A DNA stretch of 64,000 bases. Origin: Halobacteriovorax marinus SJ. GTDB lineage: Bacteria > Bdellovibrionota > Bacteriovoracia > Bacteriovoracales > Bacteriovoracaceae. The stretch covers positions 620,001-684,000 of the forward strand of contig NC_016620.1 in the NCBI RefSeq assembly GCF_000210915.2. Reading direction: 5' to 3'. Below, in pieces: positions 42,316 through 51,819 of this stretch. How positions within the stretch are numbered: the first letter of the stretch is position 1; each line of letters starts with the position of its first letter. The position numbers were made by a program, and so were the translations under genes. The notes beneath the pieces are model-generated. The model worked only from the letters and a program-made list of their open reading frames with translations, ran no database searches and was not told the origin of the DNA.

Positions 42316-45300
42316 CTATGCTAATTCTTCGCTTCCGTCCATATCTTCTTCAATATGTTTCTTTCTCTTGGTAATTCTATTAACTAAATTTAGGAAATCT
42401 TCCAAAATTGCATACGCTGGTGGAATAAAAGAAAGTGTAAGTATTGTACCAGAAGTCAGTCCCCAGGCCATAGCAAGAGTCATTGGAACGAGAGTCGGGT
42501 CTGAACCACCAACACCGTAAGCTGTAGGGAAGAGCCCACTAACAGTAGTTAGAGATGTTACAAGTACTGCTCTTAATCTCATTCCTGAAGCTTTGATGAG
42601 AATCTCTTCTAGAGATAGTTTTCCCTCTGCCCTCATTTCATCAATGAAGCTGATAAGAACAATTCCTGAGTTCACGATAATTCCTGCAAGTCCGATAATT
42701 CCAATAAGTGCAAGAAAGGAAATTGGTCTTGTTCTATCCATATAACCACTTAGAACTGGTGTCGCAAAAGCAATTGAGAAACCAAGTAGTCCAAGAGGAA
42801 TAGTCATCATGATAATAAGTGGTCTTAAATAAGATTTAAATAAGAATACTAGTATTGCAAAAATTCCAATGGCAGCAAGTACACTGGCTTGAGCCAAACT
42901 TTCCATTGATTCTTTTGTCGACTCAGCAACTCCACCAAAGACTAGAGAAACACTTGGGAAATCTTTTCTTAGCTCCTCATAAGTTTTAAGAAGAATTTGG
43001 TTCGCTTCCATTGCTGTAATTTTCTTTTCATTGATAGACCCAGCTAAAGTCTTTGATCTCTTAAAGTCAAAGCGCTTAATTTGAGGCGTACCATCTTTAG
43101 TTTCAAATTTAGCAAATGTTCCAAGTGGGACTAGATTTCCTCTTGAATCCATTATGTTTACATCTTTTAGTTTAGTAATATCTGTTCTGTCGCTTTCTTT
43201 AAAACTAACCCTTAAATCAACATCTTTATTATTTAAAGTAACCTCTGAGATAATTCTTCCTGAGATAGCACTTCTAACAGTGTCTCCTGCATTAAAGATA
43301 TTAAGTCCTAGTTGGTCTGCTTTTTCATAGTCTATATTGATAAAGACTTCATCATCACCAATGATATCGTTTACTTTAAGATCCAGAACTCCAGGCACTT
43401 TCTCTAGTCTTGCTTTGATTTTACCAATTAGACTGTCGAGTTGTTCCATATCATTTGATCTAAATGTCGCTTCAATATCACTCCCTACTGGAGGTCCATT
43501 GACTTGAGCTTCGAAAGTTAAACTCTTGTAACCGTCCTTAGGAACTTGCGCTCTAAGTTTTTCAAGAACTGTTGTGTAGAAGAGATTGAGCTTGGCTTCA
43601 TCTGTAACATAGATGAAAACAATACCTACATTATTTCCCTCTGTTGCTTTAGGGTCAGTAAGTTGTACTTTTGATTCTCCAGACTTTCCGATTAGGTGTT
43701 TTACATCTTTTCCAAGAACTTCTTTTATATCGTTAGAGAGATCTCTTAGTTTGGAGTTTGTTTCTTCTAGTTTCGTACCATTCGGTAATTCAAATCTTGC
43801 AATGTAAATCTCTGTTTGATCAGCAGGGAAGAGAATAAACTTATTTCCCGCAGTCATCATAAAGAGAGCGAAAACAATCAGAGCAGAGAAACCTGCTACG
43901 GCAATGTATCTTCTTCTTACGATTACAGTCATGATTTTTTCAAACTTATTTTCAAATTTGTGGAACCAGTCTTTCTTAGAATTTCCATCTTTATCTTTTT
44001 TGACTGAGTTCCCTGCACTCACTAATCTCATTGGAAGAAAGAAGAAACTCTCTACTAAAGAAAGCAGTAGGGATATTGTTACAATAATTGGAATCCACTT
44101 AATGAACTGCCCCATGATCCCTTTTGTAACTAGCATCGGTAGGAATGCGGCGATTGTCGTAAATGCAGTGGCGGTAATAGGAAGCCATAGACTTTTTATA
44201 GACTCTAATGCTGCTTCTTTTGAGTTCTTACCTTCTTGCCTTAGCCTTGTGAAGTTCTCAGAGATAACAACTGAGTTATCAACTAACATTCCTAGAGCGA
44301 TAACGAGGGCCAAAACCGTAATGGTATTCAAGTTCATACCAAATGCCGGCATAATTCCTAGAGTCCCCATAATTGCTAGAGGAAGTGAGAGCGAAGCCAT
44401 GAGCCCAATTTTACCCGGTAAGAAAATAAAGAGGAACACGATAACTAGAATAAGTCCTGAGACTGCGTTGTTGGCCAATACATCTAGTTTATCTTTAACC
44501 TTAATCGACTCATTCAAGAAGACTTTAAAGTCTGCTTTATCTGTATAAAGTTTTTCATATTCATGAAGCTTCTTTTCGACATCGTCAACGAGAGTAATTG
44601 TATCTGCGCCAGCTTTTTTGGCAATCGTTAATAGCGTTGCCTCTTCACCGTTATACCTTGTTCTAACTTTTATTTCTTCTTCACCGTCAACAACTTTAGC
44701 AACGTCTTTTAGGTAGATAGACTGCCCAGAGAAGTTCGATCTAATTAGGATGTTTTCAAGTTCTTTTGTGTTCTTAATCTTTCCTTCTAGGCGAAGCAGT
44801 TGTTGAGTCTTATCTTGCTTTAAGTTACCACCTGGAATATTAACATTTCTAGCTTGGATTTTAGAGATTAACTCTTGCATACCAATATGATGTTTATTGA
44901 GAAGGTCGTTATTAACTTCTATTTGAAATGTTCTCTTGGCAAATCCTTCTAGGGTAACACCTTTAATGAGCTTATTATCTTCTAACTCTTCTTTTAAATG
45001 GTCAGCAATAATATCTCTACTTCGATTTTCATTACTACCTAAAACCGCAATTTGAAAGACTGGCATCTCCTCTGATTTGATTTCACTAAACTTTGGTCTA
45101 TCGATGAGGTCTGCAGGTAACTTATTTGTTCTATCGACAGCTTTTTGAATATCACTGATGACTGTTTCTACATCAATTCCAGCTCTGTCCATATCTACTC
45201 TGATGACGATTGTACTTAGACCAGATTGACTTGTGGAGTTTACATCCTTTAGTCCTCTTACGGTTCTAATTTCATCTTCAATTGGTTTCGTAATCTTTGT

Positions 45301-45483
45301 CTCAATATCCTGCGCCGTCGCACCATCGTAACGAGTCGTCACAATTGCAGTAGCGAAACTAACGTTTGGATAAGACTCCGCATTCATTTTTGCTAGTCCC
45401 ATGATTCCATAAATCAAAAGTCCCAACATGAGAACGATGGAGAGTTTAGAGTTGTCTATAAAGAATTTTGAAAGTGTTTTCAT
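42316..45483 (-). CDS. RND-family efflux transporter, inner-membrane pump
   Basis: A 1055-residue AcrB/HAE1-type proton-driven pump. Two sets of membrane helices flank large periplasmic loops. The N-terminal helix (FFIDNSKLSIVLMLGLLIYG), porter segments such as NVNIPGGNLKQDK, and GMLVDNSVVISEN in helix 4 are seen. In AcrB this last segment has two aspartates (D407-D408); here the first is kept and the second is Asn. The operon has an outer-membrane factor but no membrane fusion protein. Substrates are not readable. Confidence 0.9.
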   Translation of the reverse strand: MKTLSKFFIDNSKLSIVLMLGLLIYGIMGLAKMNAESYPNVSFATAIVTTRYDGATAQDIETKITKPIEDEIRTVRGLKDVNSTSQSGLSTIVIRVDMDRAGIDVETVISDIQKAVDRTNKLPADLIDRPKFSEIKSEEMPVFQIAVLGSNENRSRDIIADHLKEELEDNKLIKGVTLEGFAKRTFQIEVNNDLLNKHHIGMQELISKIQARNVNIPGGNLKQDKTQQLLRLEGKIKNTKELENILIRSNFSGQSIYLKDVAKVVDGEEEIKVRTRYNGEEATLLTIAKKAGADTITLVDDVEKKLHEYEKLYTDKADFKVFLNESIKVKDKLDVLANNAVSGLILVIVFLFIFLPGKIGLMASLSLPLAIMGTLGIMPAFGMNLNTITVLALVIALGMLVDNSVVISENFTRLRQEGKNSKEAALESIKSLWLPITATAFTTIAAFLPMLVTKGIMGQFIKWIPIIVTISLLLSLVESFFFLPMRLVSAGNSVKKDKDGNSKKDWFHKFENKFEKIMTVIVRRRYIAVAGFSALIVFALFMMTAGNKFILFPADQTEIYIARFELPNGTKLEETNSKLRDLSNDIKEVLGKDVKHLIGKSGESKVQLTDPKATEGNNVGIVFIYVTDEAKLNLFYTTVLEKLRAQVPKDGYKSLTFEAQVNGPPVGSDIEATFRSNDMEQLDSLIGKIKARLEKVPGVLDLKVNDIIGDDEVFINIDYEKADQLGLNIFNAGDTVRSAISGRIISEVTLNNKDVDLRVSFKESDRTDITKLKDVNIMDSRGNLVPLGTFAKFETKDGTPQIKRFDFKRSKTLAGSINEKKITAMEANQILLKTYEELRKDFPSVSLVFGGVAESTKESMESLAQASVLAAIGIFAILVFLFKSYLRPLIIMMTIPLGLLGFSIAFATPVLSGYMDRTRPISFLALIGIIGLAGIIVNSGIVLISFIDEMRAEGKLSLEEILIKASGMRLRAVLVTSLTTVSGLFPTAYGVGGSDPTLVPMTLAMAWGLTSGTILTLSFIPPAYAILEDFLNLVNRITKRKKHIEEDMDGSEELA

Positions 45484-45503
45484 ACTATATCTCTGGTCTA
45501 AAA

Positions 45504-46946
45504 TTAGTTATTTATTTTACATGGCATTTCTGTGTAAACAGTAAAGTAGTCCATGAGTGTTGTAATAATTGATAATTGGCTTTGAACTTCAAGTAAATTA
45601 CTACTTAGAAGCGCATCTTGGTCGAGAATAAGGTCTCTAAAAGATACTCTTGCTTGGTTATACTTTTTCTTTGTGTGCTTTAAAGTAATACTTAGCTTTT
45701 CGCTATTGATATTCTGCTGTTGGATTACTTGTTGTAGAAGTTTAATATTCTTTACCACTTGTGAGTGATAGGCATTAACCTTCGCAACAATTTCTTCTTT
45801 TTGAGAAATGAATCTCTTCTTGTCTAGTAATCTTTGTAGTTCTTCAGACTTTGAAGTACTTCCCCCAAGAGGAATCTTAACTTCAATACCAGCAGAAAAT
45901 GATGTTCTTCCATCATCTGAGAATTTATCCCAAGCATTTGAGTATCCCTCTGTCTTTCCTAATCTTCTGACCTCTGAGATGAGGTTTACATTAGCTGCAT
46001 TATAGGAGTTGGTAATCTTTCTTTGTTGAGAATATTCACTTTGTAGTGATTTTAAAATTTCATCGTAGTTAGAGTACTGAAGTGGAGCTTCATTAAAAGA
46101 TGATATCTGAGCAATACAGCTTAAAAGTTCTTTTGATGTATTATCAATAGAGTAACTTCCTAAAACAACCTCCTTATTAGAGAAGTTTGGAAGAAGTTCT
46201 TTTAGTTGTTGAATAAGTACTTCTTTTTGATACTGAAGATTTATAATTCTTGCCTTTCTATCAGCAATCTGTGATTCAGATCTTGAGACTTCACTAATTT
46301 CAGCAATCTTATTTCGGTACTTCTTTTTAGAGTCAACTAATTGCTTCTTTGACAGCTCTAAGAGTTCTTTTGAGATCTTAAGTTGCTCATTATTGGCCAC
46401 TAGAGACCAATAGATCTTTCTTAGAGTTAAGTAGAATGATTTCTTCTGTATACCTTTTTGAAGATCTGCACGTTGGACACTTTCCTTTAGAACTTCTCGT
46501 TGAGCACTTGTTAGTCGCCCAAGAAAGTTCTTGTAAAGGTCCATTGAGAATTGGGCACCAAAACCATTTGTGGTTCCCTTATTTACGTATGAGCTTGTCA
46601 TCTGTTCTGAAAAAGTATTTACGCCAATTTTCATTCCTGTACCAAGTCCTTTTTCAACACCGACTTTGTAGCTTTTAATAGGTGAGCTAACTGGAATTTG
46701 AGGAGTAAAAGAATTTTCTGATGTCTTATAGTAATTGGCAGACCCAACAAGATTAAAGTCAAAGTTCTCTTCAAAGAGTTCTCTTTGGAATTCTACAGAT
46801 AGATAACTTGCTTCAATGGCCAAAGTGTTAGGAGCAGAGTTGTTGACCTCTTTCTTTATAATATCTTCAGTTAATGTGATGGTTTCTTGTGCAATAGTAT
46901 TCGCACCCATTAAGGCGATTAGCGATGCGACCTTTAAAATTTTCAT
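45504..46946 (-). CDS. TolC-family outer-membrane efflux protein
   Basis: A 480-residue outer-membrane factor with a signal peptide (MKILKVASLIALMGANTIAQ) and two long helical hairpin regions (about 125-235 and 315-440) typical of the TolC tunnel, with alternating Lys, Ser and Gln. I choose the ATG at 46946 with AAAGGAAG in front; the frame extends eight residues further to 46970 without support. It is the first gene of the operon and lies just after the operator-like palindrome. Confidence 0.85.
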   Translation of the reverse strand: MKILKVASLIALMGANTIAQETITLTEDIIKKEVNNSAPNTLAIEASYLSVEFQRELFEENFDFNLVGSANYYKTSENSFTPQIPVSSPIKSYKVGVEKGLGTGMKIGVNTFSEQMTSSYVNKGTTNGFGAQFSMDLYKNFLGRLTSAQREVLKESVQRADLQKGIQKKSFYLTLRKIYWSLVANNEQLKISKELLELSKKQLVDSKKKYRNKIAEISEVSRSESQIADRKARIINLQYQKEVLIQQLKELLPNFSNKEVVLGSYSIDNTSKELLSCIAQISSFNEAPLQYSNYDEILKSLQSEYSQQRKITNSYNAANVNLISEVRRLGKTEGYSNAWDKFSDDGRTSFSAGIEVKIPLGGSTSKSEELQRLLDKKRFISQKEEIVAKVNAYHSQVVKNIKLLQQVIQQQNINSEKLSITLKHTKKKYNQARVSFRDLILDQDALLSSNLLEVQSQLSIITTLMDYFTVYTEMPCKINN

Positions 46947-46964
46947 TTTTATTCTTCCTTTGGA

Positions 46965-47002
46965 ATTCAAACGTTTGTTTGACTTTAAACGAATGTTTGA
47001 AT
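46965..47002. promoter_or_regulatory. Operator-like palindrome for the TetR regulator
   Basis: Left arm ATTCAAACGTTTGTTT (46965-46980) and right arm AAACGAATGTTTGAAT (46987-47002) are inverted repeats matching at 14 of 16 positions, with a six-base spacer. It sits directly upstream of the ribosome site of the TolC-like gene. The arms contain AAACGTTT-type half-sites commonly bound by TetR proteins. Confidence 0.7.
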
Positions 47003-47057
47003 TTATACAAGGAGGGTATGTAATTTAGTTAACTAATTTAGTATTTTTCTTATTATC

Positions 47058-49028
47058 TTAGATACTTAGGTGGTCAAATTCTTCGTATAGCTCAAGTAGC
47101 TCTTCTTCGAGGTTGCTCTTTTTCTGCCCTAAATCTGCGTAGAGCTTACTTGTTTCCATGTCCATTGATTCAAAATTGAACTTCAGCATGAGATCATCAA
47201 TATTTGAAATTTGGGCTTCAATACCTTCAATTAGCTGAGGAAGACTCTCTAGTCTCTTCTTTTCTTGATTGGTTAACTTTCTAGGGGCCTCTTCACTAGG
47301 AGTGCTCTTTGGAGGCTCGGCCTCTAGGGGAGCTTGCTCTTGTTGTTCTCTCTCTTGTTCGAGAACAATATTTTCAAGAGTGAGGGCCTCGAGATAACTC
47401 TCTGCTTGAGCATAGCCACCTACAAATTGCTCAATATTATGATTATTAATAACCCATGTCTTATTTGTGACATTAGAGAGAAAGCTCCTATCGTGGGAAA
47501 TAAGAATGAGTGAGCCTTTAAATTGAAGTAGGGTGTCTTCAAGAATTTGTAATGTCTCTAGGTCTAGATCATTGGTAGGCTCATCAAAGATCCAGATATC
47601 TGCTGATCTTGTTAGATTCTTGGCCAATTGAAGTCGGCCTCTTTCTCCACCCGAGAGAGTTTTTATTGGTCTATTTAAATCGTCTTTTGAAAAGAGGAAG
47701 CTTTCAAAATATGCGGCTACGTGACGTGTCCTCCCATCGGGGAGGCTCACCTGATCAGAGCCTTCAGTTAAGAATTGATGAGGAGTTAAATCCTCATCCA
47801 TCTCCTCTCTTTTTTGAGAGAAGTACTGAATCTTTAAATCGTCAGCAACTTTAACTCTTCCTTCTTTAGCATTTAGATGTCCTTGGATAATCTTAACTAA
47901 AGTCGTTTTACCAACACCATTCTTTCCAATAAGACCGATGCGGTCTCCTTTATAGATATCGAGATCAAGATTATTGAAGATGCTCTTATCATCGTAAGAA
48001 AAAGAAACGTCTTTAAGTTCTACTAAACTTCTAGTCTTTCTCTGGCTTGAGGCAATAGTGAGATCGAGTGCTCTTCTTGCTTCACCTTTAACATCGGTGA
48101 TTTTACTTTTTAATTCATGAAAGTTTTCAACACGCTTCTTACTTCGTGTCCCTCGGGCCTTAATACCTTGGCGCATCCACGCTTGCTCGCGAGTGAGAGA
48201 GTTCTTAAGCTTATTTAAAAGTCTCTGCCTGGCAACTTCTTGTTCACTAAGAAAGTCGAGGTAATCTATATAGGAGCCCTTGAATGTTTCTATCAGACCA
48301 TTCTTTATATGGAAAATCTTAGAACATACTTTTCCAAGAAGGTATCTATCGTGAGAAATAAGTATGAATGTCTTTCCTGAGCTCACGAGCTCATCTTCAA
48401 ATAACTTAATCGTTTCAATATCTAGGTGGTTAGTGGGCTCATCCCAGAGGATAAGATTCTCTTTCGCACTAAAGCCTAGACTTAATAAAATCTTTTTTTG
48501 CTCTCCACCACTTAGCTCTGCCACTGTCTTATTAAAGTCTTTGATACCAAAGTATTTAAGGTATGACTCGAAGGAGCGAATGAGCTCCCAGCTGCCAAGG
48601 TGATCAAGTTTTTCAAGGAGATTCTTTTGTTTTTCAATTAGTGATTCATTATGAGATTTTTCAATCTCTAGATTCACGCTCTCTAACTCCTTATGGATTT
48701 CTTCGTGAAGAGGATAGAACTTAAAGAAGTAATTCTTAATAGTCGTCTCGTCGCCATTAGCTAATTGCATATCCTGTGGAACAAGAAAAGTTGAAAAGCC
48801 CTGATTGTCATCTCCACCCGACTTGGCCTTATCAAAAGTAAAGGGTGGGGTAGAGTGATCTGGAGTTAAGTTAGACGATAGAATCTTAAAGAGAGAGGAT
48901 TTTCCTTTCCCGTTAAGGCCAAGGAGTCCGATCTGATCACCATAGGAAATTGTGAAACCAGCACCTTTAAAAAGGCTCTTAGTTCCAAGATGAAGGTGAA
49001 TATTGCTTAATGTGCACAGTAGGGACAT
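47058..49028 (-). CDS. uup: ABC-F family ATPase, Uup-like
   Basis: A 656-residue soluble protein with two ABC cassettes and no membrane domain. Walker A motifs are GLNGKGKSS and GKNGVGKTT; signatures are LSGGEQKKIL and LSGGERGRLQ; Walker B motifs are WDEPTNHLD and FDEPTNDLD. The linker shows WMRQGIKARGTRSKKRVE as in Uup. A C-terminal coiled coil (about 585-655) follows, preceded by a Pro/Glu-rich linker. Uup binds ribosomes or branched DNA structures in E. coli. Confidence 0.92.
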   Translation of the reverse strand: MSLLCTLSNIHLHLGTKSLFKGAGFTISYGDQIGLLGLNGKGKSSLFKILSSNLTPDHSTPPFTFDKAKSGGDDNQGFSTFLVPQDMQLANGDETTIKNYFFKFYPLHEEIHKELESVNLEIEKSHNESLIEKQKNLLEKLDHLGSWELIRSFESYLKYFGIKDFNKTVAELSGGEQKKILLSLGFSAKENLILWDEPTNHLDIETIKLFEDELVSSGKTFILISHDRYLLGKVCSKIFHIKNGLIETFKGSYIDYLDFLSEQEVARQRLLNKLKNSLTREQAWMRQGIKARGTRSKKRVENFHELKSKITDVKGEARRALDLTIASSQRKTRSLVELKDVSFSYDDKSIFNNLDLDIYKGDRIGLIGKNGVGKTTLVKIIQGHLNAKEGRVKVADDLKIQYFSQKREEMDEDLTPHQFLTEGSDQVSLPDGRTRHVAAYFESFLFSKDDLNRPIKTLSGGERGRLQLAKNLTRSADIWIFDEPTNDLDLETLQILEDTLLQFKGSLILISHDRSFLSNVTNKTWVINNHNIEQFVGGYAQAESYLEALTLENIVLEQEREQQEQAPLEAEPPKSTPSEEAPRKLTNQEKKRLESLPQLIEGIEAQISNIDDLMLKFNFESMDMETSKLYADLGQKKSNLEEELLELYEEFDHLSI

Positions 49029-49186
49029 GGCGTGACTATATATTCTAAACGTCGCTAATACAAGAAATCTGATCAGCCCTGGGATTATAAGTGGGTGAGT
49101 TTACTGGTATGGTGTGGGACTGAGCGGCACAATATTCCTTGTTGAAGGAAGTCTCTTTTTAAAAAGGTATACTTTTACTAAGGCCT

Positions 49187-49894
49187 TTGGAAAAGGGTGA
49201 TCCTGTCAAGGAGGTTCTCATCAAATTTCCAGCCATTGCCAGTAGGACATATCAAGCTTTCAAGTCTCAAACAGAGATGCTTAAGATTATGAATGATCTT
49301 ATTAAGAAGCTTAGAAAATTGTCTTCTCCTGCGAGAAGGGCGAGGCTTGTACATAAAGAAGTAAATAAGCGAGTGGAGTCTCTATTTAAAGACCCTGCTG
49401 TCGCTAAGAACGTTTCTTGTAGGCAGGGCTGTTCAGCTTGCTGTCACACTCAGGTTAGTATCAGTGATGATGAAGCTCAATTACTTAAGAAGCTCATCGA
49501 TAATGGACATGAAATTGATATTGAAAAGCTTAAGAGACAATCAAAGGCCAGTAAGAATAGTTCTACATGGTATCGATTGAGCTATGAAGAGAGAGCTTGT
49601 ATTTTCTTAGATGAAAATAAGAGTTGCTCTATCTATGAGCACAGACCTTCTGTATGCAGAACAAATTATGTCGTCGGAGACCCAAGTGATTGTTCAACAG
49701 AAGATGGGCTTGAGAAATCTGTAAGATTATTAAATACTCATGAAGCCGACATGGCCCTAATGGCAGGCTTTAGCCAATGTGAAGAAAATGGAGCCATGCC
49801 CGATCTACTTTATAGTTTACTTGAAGGTAATAGAGACGTTTTAGATTTAATGTCACCTCAAAAAAACTTGGGTCCTGTTTTCAAAGAATTCTAA
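49187..49894 (+). CDS. YkgJ-family metal-binding cysteine cluster protein
   Basis: A 235-residue protein with the YkgJ-type cysteine cluster CRQGCSACCHTQ (C-x-x-x-C-x-x-C-C) and, further on, CIFLDENKSCSIYEHRPSVCR, which usually binds iron-sulphur or zinc. The start is unsure: the longest frame begins at TTG (49187) with a weak site. A near-perfect AAGGAGG at 49208-49214 is followed five bases later, in frame, by ATC rather than ATG. It is the first gene of a four-gene run to 51649. Confidence 0.8.
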   Translation: MEKGDPVKEVLIKFPAIASRTYQAFKSQTEMLKIMNDLIKKLRKLSSPARRARLVHKEVNKRVESLFKDPAVAKNVSCRQGCSACCHTQVSISDDEAQLLKKLIDNGHEIDIEKLKRQSKASKNSSTWYRLSYEERACIFLDENKSCSIYEHRPSVCRTNYVVGDPSDCSTEDGLEKSVRLLNTHEADMALMAGFSQCEENGAMPDLLYSLLEGNRDVLDLMSPQKNLGPVFKEF

Positions 49895-49912
49895 AAAAGA
49901 TATGTTCATCTC

Positions 49913-50563
49913 ATGAATATATGTCCTCTTTGTAATAAAAATGAAGATCAAGTCTTTTTCGCTAATAAGCAGAAGACTTATTTCCAGTGTAAAGAATGTC
50001 ATTTAGTTTTCGCAGCTGAGTCATGCCTATTAAACTCTGATCAAGAACAAGACGTTTATCGCCTCCACCAAAATAATTCAAATGATGAAAGGTACAAAGA
50101 GTTTATGGAAAGAATTCTCTCTCCACTCCGAAGATATATTCGAGAAGGTGAGAGTGGGATTGATTATGGCTGTGGACCAGGACCTGTAATAAGTTCTATT
50201 TTAGGACCAGAAGGTTATGAAATAGTTGAGTATGACCCCTTCTTTAAAAATGATGAAGCTCTCTTGGAGCAATGCTATGACTTTCTCATTGCAACGGAAG
50301 TTATTGAGCATATTTATCAAACGAGGGAAGGGCTTGAGTCTATGCTCAATTTAGTTAAAGAGGGCGGAGTCATCGCGTTGATGACATCATTTTACCCAAG
50401 TGATATAGATAAATTTAAGCTATGGGGATATCATCAAGACCCAACTCACGTCAGGTTCTTCAATGAATCTACATGTGAGTGGATTGCTAGAAAGTACTCT
50501 CTTGATTTCGAGATTCCCAGAGAGAATGTTGTTATTTTTAAAAAAGGATTGGGCCATGATTAA
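49913..50563 (+). CDS. Zinc-ribbon SAM methyltransferase
   Basis: A 216-residue protein with an N-terminal zinc ribbon (CPLC near residue 4, CKEC near residue 26). A Methyltransf_23-type domain follows: motif I is GIDYGCGPGP near residue 82, with EVIEHIYQ and GGVIALMTS after it. The first ribbon motif suggests an RNA or protein target, but this is inference. Its end overlaps the YffB-like gene by 8 bp. Confidence 0.8.
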   Translation: MNICPLCNKNEDQVFFANKQKTYFQCKECHLVFAAESCLLNSDQEQDVYRLHQNNSNDERYKEFMERILSPLRRYIREGESGIDYGCGPGPVISSILGPEGYEIVEYDPFFKNDEALLEQCYDFLIATEVIEHIYQTREGLESMLNLVKEGGVIALMTSFYPSDIDKFKLWGYHQDPTHVRFFNESTCEWIARKYSLDFEIPRENVVIFKKGLGHD

Positions 50564-50894
50564 AATGTACGGAATACCAAATTGCGATACTGTAAAAAAA
50601 GCGAAGAAGTTTTTAGAAGAAGGTGGAGTAGAGTTTAGCTTCGTTGATTTTAAGAAAACTGCTCCGACTGAAAAAGATATTAAGAATTGGAAGAAGAGTT
50701 TCGGTGAATGGCCTATTAATAAAAGAGGAACAACGTATAGAAAACTTAAAGACGAATTTGAGTCTGCTTCTGATGCTGAAGTTGTGAAGCTTATTTGTGA
50801 TAACTCTTCCGTTATTAAAAGACCAATTCTCGAGCAAGATGGAAAGACTCTCTGTCTTGGTTTTGATAAAGAAGTTTTTGGTTCATTAGTATGA
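50556..50894 (+). CDS. ArsC/Spx-family thioredoxin-fold protein, YffB-like
   Basis: A 112-residue protein close to the YffB branch of the ArsC/Spx family: MYGIPNCDTVKKAKKFLE with a single cysteine followed by a lysine (C-x-x-x-x-K), WKKSFGEWPINKRGTTYRKL and the IKRPILEQDGK segment. Redox or glutathione-linked activity is plausible but not shown. I place the start at 50556 because the family begins at the motif; the reading frame extends 31 residues further into the methyltransferase. It overlaps the DTW gene by 4 bp. Confidence 0.88.
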   Translation: MIKMYGIPNCDTVKKAKKFLEEGGVEFSFVDFKKTAPTEKDIKNWKKSFGEWPINKRGTTYRKLKDEFESASDAEVVKLICDNSSVIKRPILEQDGKTLCLGFDKEVFGSLV

Positions 50895-51649
50895 ATAAAG
50901 AGCAGTATCTAGCTAATAAAGAAAAGCAAAGAAAGAAGTTTGAAGAGGTTCAACGAAGAAAGACTTGTCTTAATTGTAGACGCTCCGAGAACTCTTGTCT
51001 GTGTTCTGAAATTAAAAGCTTTGATACTGCTACTCGATTTGTTCTTTTGATGCATCCTATGGAAGCTAAGAAAGAAAAAGTGGGAACAGGTCGTTTAACC
51101 AAGGCAAGTCTTAAAAATTCACAAGTGATTATGGGAATAGACTTTAGTCACGATAAAGAAGTGAATGAACTTATAAATGATCCCAAAAATATTTGCTATG
51201 TCATGTACCCAGGTAAGAACGCTGTAAATATAAGTGAGGAAAAATTCTCTTACGACAAAGAGAAGAGACTTGTTGTTTTTATCATCGATGCAACTTGGCC
51301 ATGTGCTAAGAAGATGATGAAGCTCTCTAATAATCTCCTAGATCTTCCTAGAGTGTGCTTCACTCCTACAAAGAGATCTCGCTTTGAGATAAAGCATCAA
51401 CCAATGGAGTACTGTCTCTCTACGATAGAGTCTGTTCACTACTTCTTAGATGATTTGCAAAAACAGGGAATAGAAAATCTCCAGGGTGAACATGAAGGCT
51501 TATTAAATACATTGGATGCTCTTGTTCAATATCAGCTTCACTGTGAAAATGATCCCGATCGACAGACCTATAGACGAAACGCTCACACTCCCTATGAGAA
51601 GCGTCGTAAGTCTGTGAAATGGAAAACTCGTACTCTTTTTGTGGATTAG
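50891..51649 (+). CDS. DTW-domain tRNA-uridine aminocarboxypropyltransferase
   Basis: A 252-residue protein of the DTW family (TapT/TuaA type), which adds an aminocarboxypropyl group to uridine in tRNA using SAM. The cysteines CLNCRRSENSCLC form an N-terminal zinc site, followed by LLMHPMEAKKEK. The DTW motif reads DATWPCAKKM near residue 133. PTKRSRFEIKHQP and the STIE segment follow. It overlaps the YffB-like gene by 4 bp. Confidence 0.88.
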   Translation: MNKEQYLANKEKQRKKFEEVQRRKTCLNCRRSENSCLCSEIKSFDTATRFVLLMHPMEAKKEKVGTGRLTKASLKNSQVIMGIDFSHDKEVNELINDPKNICYVMYPGKNAVNISEEKFSYDKEKRLVVFIIDATWPCAKKMMKLSNNLLDLPRVCFTPTKRSRFEIKHQPMEYCLSTIESVHYFLDDLQKQGIENLQGEHEGLLNTLDALVQYQLHCENDPDRQTYRRNAHTPYEKRRKSVKWKTRTLFVD

Positions 51650-51682
51650 AGGCTTAATGGCCCTCATTGCCAACCTTTCTTG

Positions 51683-51708
51683 CTAGTACAACCTTAGTGG
51701 TTTACTAG
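51683..51708. other. Bulged hairpin between DTW gene and surface-protein gene
   Basis: CTAGTA plus AACC on the left pairs with GGTT plus TACTAG on the right, with a single C bulge and a five-base loop (ten base pairs). No T-run follows, so it is not a standard terminator. It may mark a transcript end, a processing site or a protein-binding site. Confidence 0.4.
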
Positions 51709-51819
51709 GCTAACCTACCAAATTTATTGAATATTGGCTGAATATACCCAATTCTTTTAACTCTCAGTTAAAGGTAGAATAAAATAAATACTATATAGAA
51801 CAAAAGGATGGTTAGTCCC

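Noticed and set aside
43613-44548. Plus-strand frames opposite the RND gene
   Set aside because: They lie entirely inside the RND pump gene on the other strand and show no family motif or ribosome site.
40742-49028. A mobile element or genomic island covering the efflux genes
   Set aside because: No transposase, integrase or flanking repeats were seen, and the base composition looks the same as the neighbours.
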